The translations under genes and the position numbers were made by a program. Below the pieces are notes generated by a model. That model ran no database searches, was not told where the DNA came from, and saw nothing but the letters and a program-made list of their open reading frames with translations. 64,000 bases of DNA, taken from NCBI RefSeq assembly GCF_004353905.1, contig NZ_SMOD01000001.1, positions 372,001 through 436,000 of the forward strand. Direction: 5' to 3'. Shown piece after piece: positions 27,121-35,526 of the stretch (position 1 is the stretch's first letter; each line of letters starts with the position of its first letter). The stretch is from Paraburkholderia guartelaensis (GTDB lineage: Bacteria > Pseudomonadota > Gammaproteobacteria > Burkholderiales > Burkholderiaceae).

Positions 27121-28308
27121 TCAGGACACCGCGCCGAGGCCGTATTTGCCCGTGAGCAGCTCGCCCGTTTCGAAGCGCTCGATCGAATACGGCTTGAGCG
27201 AAACGTCGGTCGGCAGGCCCAGCGCTTCCTGCGCGAGCACGCGGCCCACCGTGGGCGAGAGCTTGAAGCCATGGCCTGAGAAGCCATAACCCACGACCAG
27301 TCCTTCGATGCCCGGCAATTTCCCGAGCACGGGGTTCCAGTCGGGGGTCACGTCGTACACGCCGGTCCACGAGGAGGCGATCCCCGCGGTCTCGTACTCG
27401 GGGAAGCGTTCGGCGACCTGTGCGCCGACTTCGACGACGTAGTCCATCGGAATATCGCCTTGCTCGGTTTCCGCCGTGTTCAGCTTTTCGCCGACTACAC
27501 CTTCGCTAACGAGCATCTGATTGCCGCCGTAGCTTCGGTAATAGAGCATGCCGGTGGAGGCGAGGTCCTTGAAGACGGGCATATTGAAGGTGTATTTGGC
27601 TGCGTCGCATTCCAGCGCGAGCACTGCATGGCGTTCCGGCATAATGGGCAGCGTGCGGCCGGTCCAGCCGGAAAGTTCCGGAGTCCAGATGTTTTGTGTG
27701 CTGATGACCATCGAAGTCGCGAAGTCGCCAATGCTCGTCGAAACACCGACGACCTTGTTGCCTTCGAGCAGAATCTTGTTCACCGAAGCGTTCTCGCGAA
27801 TCGTCACGCCGCCGCGGCGCGCGGCGCGCGAGAAGCTCGTTGCCACCAGGTATGCGTCGGCGAAACCGGCTTCCGGCTCGTAGCCGATCAGCGCGGCATC
27901 GTCGAAGCGCGCGATGGGCAGCAATTCTTTCGCCTGCTGCGGGTTGAGCAGTTCGAGCGGAATGCCTTGCTCCTTCTGCTGACTAAGCGACGCGCGCAAC
28001 GGTTCGAGCTTGTCGCCTTCGCTCGCCACGATCATGTAGCCGCACTTCACGAGGCCGCACGATGCCTCTTCATCGCCCAGATAGCTGGCGAAGTTGTTGA
28101 AGACGTCCCACGATTTGCGCGCAAGCTCCACGTTCTCCTTGACGGAGTAGTGGGTGCGGAGAATGCCCGATGACTGCGAGGTCGTTCCGGCCCCAATCGT
28201 TCCACGGTCGAGCACCAGAACGTTCTTAGCGCCGAGCTTCGAAAGCTGGAACGCTACCGAACTGCCGATAACACCCGCGCCAATCACCACCACATCGTAT
28301 GAGTTCAC
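27121..28308 (-). CDS. DAO-family FAD oxidoreductase, probable N-methyl amine (N-methylproline/dimethylglycine-type) dehydrogenase
   Basis: 395 residues from GTG 28308, with AAGGAAG upstream. The N-terminal SYDVVVIGAGVIGSSVAFQL is the Rossmann FAD site. GAGTTSQSSGILRTHYS and the C-terminal GLVVGYGFSGHGFKLSPTVGRVLA place it with sarcosine oxidase beta subunit and related N-methyl oxidoreductases. It leads an operon with a HutD-like gene and etfBA, and ETF-QO is divergent next door, so it is likely an ETF-linked dehydrogenase rather than an oxidase. In a proline betaine pathway it would remove the second N-methyl group (N-methylproline to proline plus formaldehyde). Dimethylglycine or sarcosine are alternatives. 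Confidence 0.82.
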   Translation of the reverse strand: MNSYDVVVIGAGVIGSSVAFQLSKLGAKNVLVLDRGTIGAGTTSQSSGILRTHYSVKENVELARKSWDVFNNFASYLGDEEASCGLVKCGYMIVASEGDKLEPLRASLSQQKEQGIPLELLNPQQAKELLPIARFDDAALIGYEPEAGFADAYLVATSFSRAARRGGVTIRENASVNKILLEGNKVVGVSTSIGDFATSMVISTQNIWTPELSGWTGRTLPIMPERHAVLALECDAAKYTFNMPVFKDLASTGMLYYRSYGGNQMLVSEGVVGEKLNTAETEQGDIPMDYVVEVGAQVAERFPEYETAGIASSWTGVYDVTPDWNPVLGKLPGIEGLVVGYGFSGHGFKLSPTVGRVLAQEALGLPTDVSLKPYSIERFETGELLTGKYGLGAVS

Positions 28309-28614
28309 GATTCCGCTTCCTTCGTTGGTCAAGTCGTGGACACAGTGTGACGGCGATGAATCGACGGGATGGAAATATAAGAGCGGGCGATCTTTAGCAA
28401 AAGCGAGCATCAGCCCTGGCGCGCGGCTGCAGCCGGGCAGGCCGTTGCAAGCGGCGAATGCAACGCCTCGTTGTGTGGAGCATAAGCAGGCGTTATCTCA
28501 CCGGGACGCAAATTTTTTCGGTCTTACGATGCGTTGCACGTGACGCATTCCCGCGTCGCGCAGTTTCGGGGCTGTCTCGCCGAGGTTGCCAGCTGCCCGC
28601 ATACGGTTATCGAC

Positions 28615-30288
28615 ATGAATACACAGTCCCTCGTTGAGCAATACGGTCCGCGCGAATCCATGGAGTACGACGTCGTCATCGTTGGCGCCGGTCCGGCGGG
28701 CTTGTCGGCGGCGATTCGCCTGAAGCAGCTCGCCCACGAACAGGGCAAGGACGTGAGCGTCTGCGTGCTGGAGAAAGGTTCCGAGGTCGGGGCGCATATT
28801 CTTTCGGGCGCGGTCATGGACCCCAGAGCGCTCAACGAACTCATCCCCGACTGGAAGGCGCAGGGAGCGCCGTTGAACGTCGAGGTGACGGAGGATCGCT
28901 TTCTCTTTCTCTCGGAGCGCGGCGCGCGAAGCGTTCCCAACTGGCTGCTGCCCGAGAACTTCAAGAACCACGGCAACTATGTCGTGAGCCTCGGCAATGT
29001 CACGCGGTGGCTGGGCCAACAGGCCGAATCGCTCGGCGTGGAAGTGTTCGCGGGTTTTCCGGCTGCTGAAGTGCTCTATGGGGAGCGCGGCGAAGTGCGC
29101 GGCGTCGCCACCGCAAACATGGGCATCGGTAAAGACGGTAAGCCGGGCGACGCGTTCCAGCCTGGCATGGAGCTGCATGCGAAATACACGCTCTTTGCCG
29201 AGGGCGCGCGCGGCCACCTGGGGCGGCAACTCATGGAGCGCTACGCATTGCGCAAAGGGGCCGATCCCCAGGTTTATGGGCTCGGCATCAAGGAGCTTTG
29301 GGAAATCGACCCGAAGCACCATGAGCCCGGCCTCGTAATTCATACGGCGGGTTGGCCGCTCGAGCGCGATACCTATGGCGGGTCGTTCCTTTATCACCTC
29401 GATAATAACCAGGTGGTGGTGGGCTTCGTGGTCGGCCTTGGCTACACCAATCCCTACTTGTCTCCGTTCGAGGAATTCCAGCGCTACAAGACCCATCCGG
29501 CGATCCGCAAAATTCTCGAAGGCGGCAAGCGCCTGTCTTACGGTGCACGCGCCATTACGGCAGGCGGGTTGATGTCATTGCCCAAGCTGGTGTTTCCAGG
29601 TGGCGGGCTCATTGGATGCGAGGCAGGCTTCCTGAACGCCTCGCGCATCAAGGGGAGTCACGCGGCTATCGCGACCGGCAAGATGGCGGCCGAAGCGGTG
29701 TTCGGCGCCGTGTGCGGCGGCCGCCGGAACGACGTGTTGATTGAATACCCGGAAGCGTTCGAGCGCTCGTGGCTCAGAGACGAGTTGCACCGCGCCCGCA
29801 ATTTCAAGCAATGGATGAGCAAGGGCTTGTACACCGGCACGATGATGGTAGGCATCGAGCAGAAGTTATTGGGCGGCCGGGTGCCCTGGACGCTACATCA
29901 CAAGCACGCGGACCATCAAACCTTGCGCCCGGCGAACCAATGCAAGGAAATTGTCTATCCGAAGCCGGACGGCAAGCTGACATTCGATCGGCTCTCCTCG
30001 GTCTTCCTCTCGAATACCAATCACGACGAAAACCAGCCGGCGCACCTCACCTTGAAGGATGCGTCTGTGCCAGTGCGCCTCAATCTGGCGGTCTACGGTG
30101 GAGCGGAGTCACGCTTCTGTCCCGCGGGTGTCTATGAGTTCACGAGTCATGCCTCTCTCGGCAGCCAGTTGGTGATCAACGCGCAAAACTGCGTGCACTG
30201 CAAAACCTGCGATATCAAGGACCCTTCGCAAAACATCGTCTGGGTGACGCCGGAAGGAGGCGGCGGGCCGAACTACCCGAATATGTAG
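28615..30288 (+). CDS. Electron transfer flavoprotein-ubiquinone oxidoreductase
   Basis: 557 residues from ATG 28615. FAD site YDVVIVGAGPAGLSAAIRLKQL, EVGAHILSGAVMDPRAL, GGSFLYHLDNNQVVVGFVVGL, LVFPGGGLIGCEAGFLN and the C-terminal 4Fe-4S cluster segment (FCPAGVYEF and QNCVHCKTCDIKDPSQNI) are all present. It passes electrons from reduced ETF to ubiquinone in the inner membrane. It is divergent from the oxidoreductase/etf operon, with 306 bp between starts, completing a local respiratory link for N-demethylation. The ribosome site before 28615 is weak. Confidence 0.93.
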   Translation: MNTQSLVEQYGPRESMEYDVVIVGAGPAGLSAAIRLKQLAHEQGKDVSVCVLEKGSEVGAHILSGAVMDPRALNELIPDWKAQGAPLNVEVTEDRFLFLSERGARSVPNWLLPENFKNHGNYVVSLGNVTRWLGQQAESLGVEVFAGFPAAEVLYGERGEVRGVATANMGIGKDGKPGDAFQPGMELHAKYTLFAEGARGHLGRQLMERYALRKGADPQVYGLGIKELWEIDPKHHEPGLVIHTAGWPLERDTYGGSFLYHLDNNQVVVGFVVGLGYTNPYLSPFEEFQRYKTHPAIRKILEGGKRLSYGARAITAGGLMSLPKLVFPGGGLIGCEAGFLNASRIKGSHAAIATGKMAAEAVFGAVCGGRRNDVLIEYPEAFERSWLRDELHRARNFKQWMSKGLYTGTMMVGIEQKLLGGRVPWTLHHKHADHQTLRPANQCKEIVYPKPDGKLTFDRLSSVFLSNTNHDENQPAHLTLKDASVPVRLNLAVYGGAESRFCPAGVYEFTSHASLGSQLVINAQNCVHCKTCDIKDPSQNIVWVTPEGGGGPNYPNM

Positions 30289-30345
30289 CCGCGAGCCGGG
30301 CTGGAGCATGTTCATAAGGGACGGTGATGCTTTATATAATCGAAT

Positions 30346-30359
30346 TGAACATGCGTTCA
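30346..30359. promoter_or_regulatory. TetR-type operator palindrome 4 (extended)
   Basis: TGAACATGCGTTCA is embedded in ATTGAAC-N4-GTTCAAT. It begins six bases after a TATAAT (30335-30340), so a repressor here would cover the start of transcription toward the binding-protein gene at 30752. No good -35 is seen for that TATAAT. A half-site GTTCA also lies at 30310-30314. Confidence 0.6.
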
Positions 30360-30495
30360 ATCTGGTTGCCGGCTAAGCATCGTGATTTTCCCTAGGTTAT
30401 CGGAAAAATCGTCGAAAAACGCGAAAATTGCGCGTTGCACACAAATTTGACGCGCTACTATGCGGTCTAACAGCGCTCTCTGCCTGATTTGTCAT

Positions 30496-30509
30496 TGAAC
30501 CAATGTTCA
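30496..30509. promoter_or_regulatory. TetR-type operator palindrome 5
   Basis: TGAACCAATGTTCA lies within the 463-bp intergenic region 30289-30751, downstream of a TTGACG (30447-30452) that could serve a second promoter. Apart from these sites and the AAGGAG ribosome site at 30737, I see no gene or RNA element in this region. Confidence 0.6.
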
Positions 30510-30751
30510 GTCATGGTGCAGGGGAAATCAGGGTTCGCACGCGGTTCGTGAGTCGCGTCTGTCCCTTACGGGCGGCGGACGAATGTGAGGGCGAGCAACA
30601 ACGATCGGGTGAGGATCACAGCGATTTAATTAGTAAGCATAGCGAAATAATCAGTTTTTAGTACCTGGATGCGTCGCACGAGAAGTCTTCTTTAAACCTG
30701 AAAGCGATTGACGCCCAGCGCGTCATTTGATGTCGTCAAGGAGTGGATGGA

Positions 30752-31828
30752 ATGGAACTGCACAAGAAGTTGACCCCGAAGATTGTGGCGCTTGCTGCAG
30801 TCGCCACGGTCAGTACGGCCGCCTCTGCAAGCAACCTCATCTTCGCCAGCTGGGGCGGGTCCTATCAGGACACGCAGGTGGCCACGGCAACGAAACCGTA
30901 CGCCGCGAAGACCGGAACGAACGTCCAGGTCGATACATACAACGGCGGCATCGCACAGATCCGCAGCCAGGTTCAAACGAAGAACGTCACGTGGGACGTG
31001 GTGGACATGCAGTTGGCCGACGCCGCGCGCGCCTGTGATGAAGGCCTTCTCGAGAAGGTGAATCCCGCTTCGCTGCCTGCGGGAAAAACGGGTGCTCCCG
31101 CGAAGTCGGACTTTCTGCCGGGCGGCTTGTCGGACTGCATGGTCGGCAATGTCGCGTGGTCGACGATGATCACCTACAACAAGGACGCGTTCAAAGGCAC
31201 CACGCCGACCACGATCTCGGACTTCTTCGACCTCAAGCGCTTTCCGGGCAAGCGCGGGCTCAAGAAGTCGCCTGAAGGCGCATTGGAATGGGCGCTGCTC
31301 GCCGACGGCGTGAAACCCGGCGATGTGTACAAGGTGCTCGCGACTCCCGCAGGCGTGGACCGCGCGTTCAAGAAACTCGACACCATCAAGCCTGCTATCG
31401 TGTGGTGGGAAGCGGGCGCTCAGCCGCCGCAACTGCTGGCCGACCGCGAGGTGACGATGACGAGTGCGTATCCGAATCGCATCTGGGTGGCTGTCGAGCA
31501 GGACAAGAAGCCCTTTGGCTTCCTTTGGGACGGCGAGGTGAAGAACATCGAGGGCTACGCGATCGTCAAGGGTACGAAGAACCTGCAGGCCGCCGAAGAC
31601 TTCGTGAAGTTCGCGACGTCGACGGAACAGCTTGCGAAGCTCTCGACCGATACGGCGCTCGGGCCGATGCGCAAATCGTCGATTCCGCTGATCAATCCCG
31701 CTGTTACGCCCTATCTGCCGACGAATCCGGCGAATACGAAAGACGCCGTCGATGTCGACGTGAACTTCTGGGCCGACCACGGCGACGATCTGAATCAGAA
31801 GTTCGCCGTCTGGCTTGGCAGCAAGTAA
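30752..31828 (+). CDS. ABC transporter substrate-binding protein, PotD/PotF-like (paralogue of 22608-23672)
   Basis: 358 residues from ATG 30752 (MELHKKLTPK), with AAGGAG 9 nt upstream. A signal peptide (VALAAVATVSTAASASN) is followed by LIFASWGGSYQDTQVATATKPYAAK. The body closely follows the 22608-23672 protein, with YNGGIAQIRSQVQTKNVTWDVVDMQ, FFDLKRFPGKRGLKKSPEG and FGFLWDGEVKNIEGYAIVKGTKNL. It has no neighbouring permease, so it probably serves the importer at 14304-17652, as the TetR operators shared by both loci support. It is followed, after a strong hairpin, by the proline-racemase-family gene. Confidence 0.9.
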   Translation: MELHKKLTPKIVALAAVATVSTAASASNLIFASWGGSYQDTQVATATKPYAAKTGTNVQVDTYNGGIAQIRSQVQTKNVTWDVVDMQLADAARACDEGLLEKVNPASLPAGKTGAPAKSDFLPGGLSDCMVGNVAWSTMITYNKDAFKGTTPTTISDFFDLKRFPGKRGLKKSPEGALEWALLADGVKPGDVYKVLATPAGVDRAFKKLDTIKPAIVWWEAGAQPPQLLADREVTMTSAYPNRIWVAVEQDKKPFGFLWDGEVKNIEGYAIVKGTKNLQAAEDFVKFATSTEQLAKLSTDTALGPMRKSSIPLINPAVTPYLPTNPANTKDAVDVDVNFWADHGDDLNQKFAVWLGSK

Positions 31829-31850
31829 ATCAAAACAATATCTCCAGCTA

Positions 31851-31883
31851 GCGCACTTTCGACGCAGGGTGTCGAAAGTGCGC
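31851..31883. other. Perfect 13-bp stem-loop between binding-protein gene and proline-racemase-family gene
   Basis: GCGCACTTTCGAC (31851-31863) pairs without mismatch with GTCGAAAGTGCGC (31871-31883) around a 7-nt loop. No U-tract follows (CTTGCC), so it may be a leaky terminator or a 3' stabilising hairpin. Either would keep binding-protein mRNA more abundant than the downstream gene's. Confidence 0.75.
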
Positions 31884-31933
31884 CTTGCCATTGAAGGGCG
31901 ATACGACACCTCGCGAATGTTTTAGAGAGAACC

Positions 31934-32986
31934 ATGACTTTCAAGCGCACCTTTCATGCTGTTGAAACTCACGCTGGCGAACCCATGCGGGTCATTACCG
32001 GCGGCGTGCCTCATATTCCGGGCAATACGGTGTACGAGCAGATGAACTGGCTCCGGGAGAACGACGACCAGATCCGCAAGCTCATGCTGCGTGAGCCGCG
32101 CGGCTACCCTCCGCTTTGTTGCAACCTGATCGTTCCGGCCAAACATCCGGACGCCGCGGCGGGATACATCATCATGGAGCAGGTGGAGTATCCGGTGATG
32201 AGCGGCGGCAATACGATCTCCGTTGCCACGGTGCTGCTCGAAACCGGCATGCTGCCGATGCAGGAACCCGTTACCGAGTTTCAGCTCGAAGCCCCGGCCG
32301 GGTTGATCGGTATCCGCGCAGAATGCGCGAACGGCAAGGTCACGCAGGTGACGTTCAGGAATGTTCCGGCCTTCGCGCCCTACGTCGATACCGTGATCGA
32401 TGTGCCTCACCTTGGCAAGGTCACGGTCGACGTGGGTTGGGGCGGCATGTTCTATGTCATCGCCGACGTGCGGCAATTCAAGGGGCTCGAACTCATTCCA
32501 GAGCACGGCCGCGAAATCACGCGCATTTCGGCGCTCATTCTCAAGGCTGCACAGGAGCAGTTGCCGGTTAAGCATCCTCACTATCCCGGCTACGGCATCA
32601 CCATTGCCCAGCTTTCCGGCCCGACCACGAACCCGAGCGCGGACTGGAAAAATGCGGTCACGGTAGCCAGTGGAGAGATCGATTTCGATAATCCCGCCAC
32701 GTGGACAGGCGCGATCGATCGTTGCCCGTGTGGCACGGGAACGTCCGCGAAAATGGCGACGCTCTTCGCCAAGGGGCAACTGGATCTGAATCAGCCGTTC
32801 CGTCACGAGGGCATACTCGGCACCGTATTCACGGGGCGCCTCGTGGAGCAGGTCGCGATCGACGAAATCAAGGCCGTCGTGCCGACCATTTCCGGGCGTT
32901 CGTGGATCTACGGATACAACACCTATGTCCTCGACCCGGACGATCCTTTCGTCAACGGCTTTACCGTAGGCGATATCTGGGCCTGA
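31934..32986 (+). CDS. Proline racemase superfamily enzyme (4-hydroxyproline 2-epimerase / trans-3-hydroxyproline dehydratase type), Ser/Cys active-site pair
   Basis: 350 residues with the family layout: TFHAVETHAGEPMRVITGG at the start, the first catalytic motif MSGGNTIS with Ser90 where racemases have Cys, and the second motif DRCPCGTGTSAKMA with Cys266. ProR and 4-hydroxyproline epimerases use Cys/Cys, and trans-3-hydroxyproline dehydratases use Cys/Thr. Ser/Cys members exist in the superfamily, and I recall epimerase and dehydratase activities being reported for them. With the Ldh2-family gene at 21576 it could make proline from 3-hydroxyproline; with the DapA/DAO/ALDH genes it could feed a 4-hydroxyproline route. 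Substrate may also be N-methylated. Likely co-transcribed with the binding protein upstream. Confidence 0.85.
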   Translation: MTFKRTFHAVETHAGEPMRVITGGVPHIPGNTVYEQMNWLRENDDQIRKLMLREPRGYPPLCCNLIVPAKHPDAAAGYIIMEQVEYPVMSGGNTISVATVLLETGMLPMQEPVTEFQLEAPAGLIGIRAECANGKVTQVTFRNVPAFAPYVDTVIDVPHLGKVTVDVGWGGMFYVIADVRQFKGLELIPEHGREITRISALILKAAQEQLPVKHPHYPGYGITIAQLSGPTTNPSADWKNAVTVASGEIDFDNPATWTGAIDRCPCGTGTSAKMATLFAKGQLDLNQPFRHEGILGTVFTGRLVEQVAIDEIKAVVPTISGRSWIYGYNTYVLDPDDPFVNGFTVGDIWA

Positions 32987-33064
32987 CCGACTGAGGAGAA
33001 TTCCCTGCGAGTGGCGGTGCACCCGTTCGCAGGGCTCTCGTGCTGGCGGCGTGGCGCGTCGGGG

Positions 33065-33991
33065 CTATCGCCGCGCCGGATCCCCTCGCAGCCACTCGAT
33101 AAGCTGCGTAATGACCGGGGTAATCGTCCGGCCGTGAGGCACCACGACGAAATAAGCGTCGCTGGGCCGGAACGTCGCGAGGTCGATGCGAACCAGGTCT
33201 CCTGTTTGCAGCAGGTCATCGACCAGTCTGTTCCACCCGAGTGCTATTCCCTGTCCGTATCGCACGGCTTGAATGGCGTCGGTGTAAAGGCTGCACCGGA
33301 GCACCTTGTTCAGGCGCGCGGGCCGGTACCCCACGGCGCGAAACCATTCGTTCCAGCCCATCCATCCTTCGGACGTGGCATCCGACTCCACGAGCGCCAT
33401 CTTTGCGAGGTCATCGAGCGAGTGAGGCGTACCGTATTCCTCGAGGAACTCCCGCGAGCAGACGGGAAAGACTTCGACATCGAACAGCAAGGTCGACGTC
33501 CCGTCCGGCCAGTTGCCGTCCCCATAGCGCACGGCGACATCCACTTCCACATGCCGAAGGTCTGCCGTAAACATGTCGGTCGACAAACGCAGCTGCAAAG
33601 GCGGATCGAGCTTCTTCAGCTTCGCGAGCCGCGGCAAGAGCCGGAACTGCGAAAACGCAGCCGTCGAAGCCAGCACCAGTTCTCTTTGCTCGGTTCCGGT
33701 CACCAGTCGATCGAACACGCCGGCGATCTTCTGCATGGACTCCGCGACCACCACGTAAAGCGCTTCGCCTTCACTCGTCAGATCAATCGAGCGGTGCAGG
33801 CGGTGAAAGAGCTGGACGCCGAGCGTTTCTTCGAGGAACCGCACCTGTCGGCTCACGGCGGACTGCGTGACACCCAGTTCGCTTGCGGCGTAGGTGAAAC
33901 TCCCAAGGCGCGCCACGGCCTCGAATTCGACGAGGGCGGTAAGCGAGGGAACGATCCGACGATAGCCTTTCGTTGCTTTGGTGGTTTTCAT
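33065..33991 (-). CDS. LysR-family regulator, divergent from Rieske gene 1 (paralogue of 59717-60715)
   Basis: 308 residues. The N-terminal helix-turn-helix is YRRIVPSLTALVEFEAVARLGSFTYAASELGVTQSAVSRQVRFLEE, of GcvA-like character. The protein parallels the LysR at 59717 throughout (GYRRIVPSLTALVEFEAVARL, ATSEGWMGWNEWFRA, YTDAIQAVRYGQGIALGW, YFVVVPHGRTITP). Each of the two stands beside a Rieske oxygenase gene, so they probably act on these promoters in response to a betaine-type ligand. The 268-bp divergent region to 34260 holds promoter box copy B. Confidence 0.88.
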   Translation of the reverse strand: MKTTKATKGYRRIVPSLTALVEFEAVARLGSFTYAASELGVTQSAVSRQVRFLEETLGVQLFHRLHRSIDLTSEGEALYVVVAESMQKIAGVFDRLVTGTEQRELVLASTAAFSQFRLLPRLAKLKKLDPPLQLRLSTDMFTADLRHVEVDVAVRYGDGNWPDGTSTLLFDVEVFPVCSREFLEEYGTPHSLDDLAKMALVESDATSEGWMGWNEWFRAVGYRPARLNKVLRCSLYTDAIQAVRYGQGIALGWNRLVDDLLQTGDLVRIDLATFRPSDAYFVVVPHGRTITPVITQLIEWLRGDPARR

Positions 33992-34161
33992 CCGCTTTCA
34001 CATGTGTCGACGGGTACGGCAAGTGGGGTTGTGCCTGCTTTGACGAGCATTCTTTTCAGGGGAAACCCTGGCCTGGCATTCCCTGCAAATCGGCCCGCGA
34101 GGCCCTTTTCGGGTGCCGCATTTCGGGCGCATTTTCGCATGATTTAAATGAATGTGAAGCA

Positions 34162-34204
34162 GCTTATAAAGCGCGTTGACGGTGGGATTTGACGGTCCAA
34201 TACT
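34162..34204 (+). promoter_or_regulatory. Conserved betaine-regulon promoter box, copy B
   Basis: GCTTATAAAGCGCGTTGACG (34162-34181) ends in TTGACG (34176-34181). A 17-bp spacer leads to AATACT (34199-34204). It is the most diverged of the five boxes in its first four bases but keeps the ATAAAGCGC core. It reads toward the Rieske gene at 34260. Confidence 0.6.
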
Positions 34205-34259
34205 TCACGCCATATCAGTGTCCCGAACGCTATGCAACGTTTTCATCAAGAGGCCCACC

Positions 34260-35519
34260 ATGTCTGAAGTCCAGATTCAAACGCACCGCGAACTCATCGA
34301 TAGCCGCAAGAAAGGGCACGGCATGCCTGGTGAATTGTTCGGGCGTCAGGATGTGTTCGAAACGGACGTCGAGGTGTTTTTTCACAAGCTCTGGATTCTG
34401 GTCGGCGTGACCGCCGACGTGCCGGAACCCGGCGATGTACACACGGTGGATATCGGCAAGGCTTCGATCATCATCGTGCGCGACGACGATGAAAACGTGC
34501 GGGCTTATCGCAACGTTTGCCGTCATCGTGGCTCGCGCATCATGAAGAAGGCCGGCAAGGCAAGCGTCGGGATGCTCGTGTGTCCGTACCATCAGTGGAC
34601 CTACGACCTGGACGGCAGCCTCAAGCATTCGACGCATATGGGCAAGGACTTCGACGCAAGCTGCCACAGCCTGATTCCGGTTCATGTGAAGACGGTGGGC
34701 GCGCATATTTTCGTTTGCCTTGCCGACGAACCGCCCGCGGACTTCGAGAAGCTCGAGGCTGTGATGGCGCCGCGCTTCGCGCCGTACGACCTCACGCGTA
34801 CGAAGATCGCCTACGAAATGGAGATCGTCGAGAACGGCAACTGGAAACTCGTGATGGAAAACAACCGCGAGTGCTACCACTGCGCGGGCACGCATCCGGA
34901 GCTGACGAATTCGTTTCTCGCGGAAGACTTCGGCTTTTGTCCGGACGGCCAGAGCGAAGAGTCGCTGCAGGCCTACGACGATTACCTGAAGCGCAACGCG
35001 GCGTGCCTGGAGAACTGGGAACAGGACGGTTATGTCTGCGGCACAGTAGAGGCGCTCGACGAGAGCGTGGATACCAACTTCCGCACTCAGCGGCTCGTCA
35101 TCTCGGGCGCAAACGAATCGCAGACACTGGACACGAAAGTGGCCTGCACGAAGCTGCTGGGTGGCGTCACGCGTCGCGATCTCGGCGACGTCCACATGTG
35201 GGGCCATCATTCGTGGACTCACGTGATGAGCGACCATGCCGTGATCGCCTATAGCCTGCCCCTCGCGCCGGACAAGACGCTCGTGCGCACGCTCTGGCTG
35301 GTCCATGCAGATGCGGTGGAAGGCGTGGACTACGACCTGAAGCGGCTCACTGAAGTGTGGGTCGCGACGACGACCCAGGACGCGGAGCTCGTCGGGAACA
35401 CGCATGCGGGAACGCAGGATCCGGCCTATATTCCGGGTCCTTTCTCGAACTTCACTGAGGCAGCGCTCGACCAGTTTTCGCGCTGGTACGACGCGAAGCT
35501 GAAGGCACACGGAGTTTGA
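34260..35519 (+). CDS. Rieske non-haem iron oxygenase, alpha subunit (glycine/proline betaine demethylase type, GbcA/Stc2-like), copy 1
   Basis: 419 residues from ATG 34260 (MSEVQIQTHRELIDS). The Rieske [2Fe-2S] site is C-R-H (residues near 86-88) and CPYHQW about 18 residues on. The mononuclear iron site is in MENNRECYHCAGTHPEL (two His, near residues 207-212), with an Asp expected further on. Length and motifs match glycine betaine demethylase GbcA, stachydrine demethylase Stc2 and carnitine oxygenase CntA, which oxidise an N-methyl group and release formaldehyde. The reductase gene follows at 7 bp. Nearby proline-degradation genes favour proline betaine, and GlyA favours glycine betaine; sequence does not settle it. 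Confidence 0.9.
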   Translation: MSEVQIQTHRELIDSRKKGHGMPGELFGRQDVFETDVEVFFHKLWILVGVTADVPEPGDVHTVDIGKASIIIVRDDDENVRAYRNVCRHRGSRIMKKAGKASVGMLVCPYHQWTYDLDGSLKHSTHMGKDFDASCHSLIPVHVKTVGAHIFVCLADEPPADFEKLEAVMAPRFAPYDLTRTKIAYEMEIVENGNWKLVMENNRECYHCAGTHPELTNSFLAEDFGFCPDGQSEESLQAYDDYLKRNAACLENWEQDGYVCGTVEALDESVDTNFRTQRLVISGANESQTLDTKVACTKLLGGVTRRDLGDVHMWGHHSWTHVMSDHAVIAYSLPLAPDKTLVRTLWLVHADAVEGVDYDLKRLTEVWVATTTQDAELVGNTHAGTQDPAYIPGPFSNFTEAALDQFSRWYDAKLKAHGV

Positions 35520-35526
35520 GGTCGCC

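Noticed and set aside
27121..28308. Heterotetrameric sarcosine oxidase (soxBDAG) operon
   Set aside because: No soxD, soxA or soxG genes accompany it; etfBA are the neighbours, so an ETF-linked single-subunit dehydrogenase is more likely.
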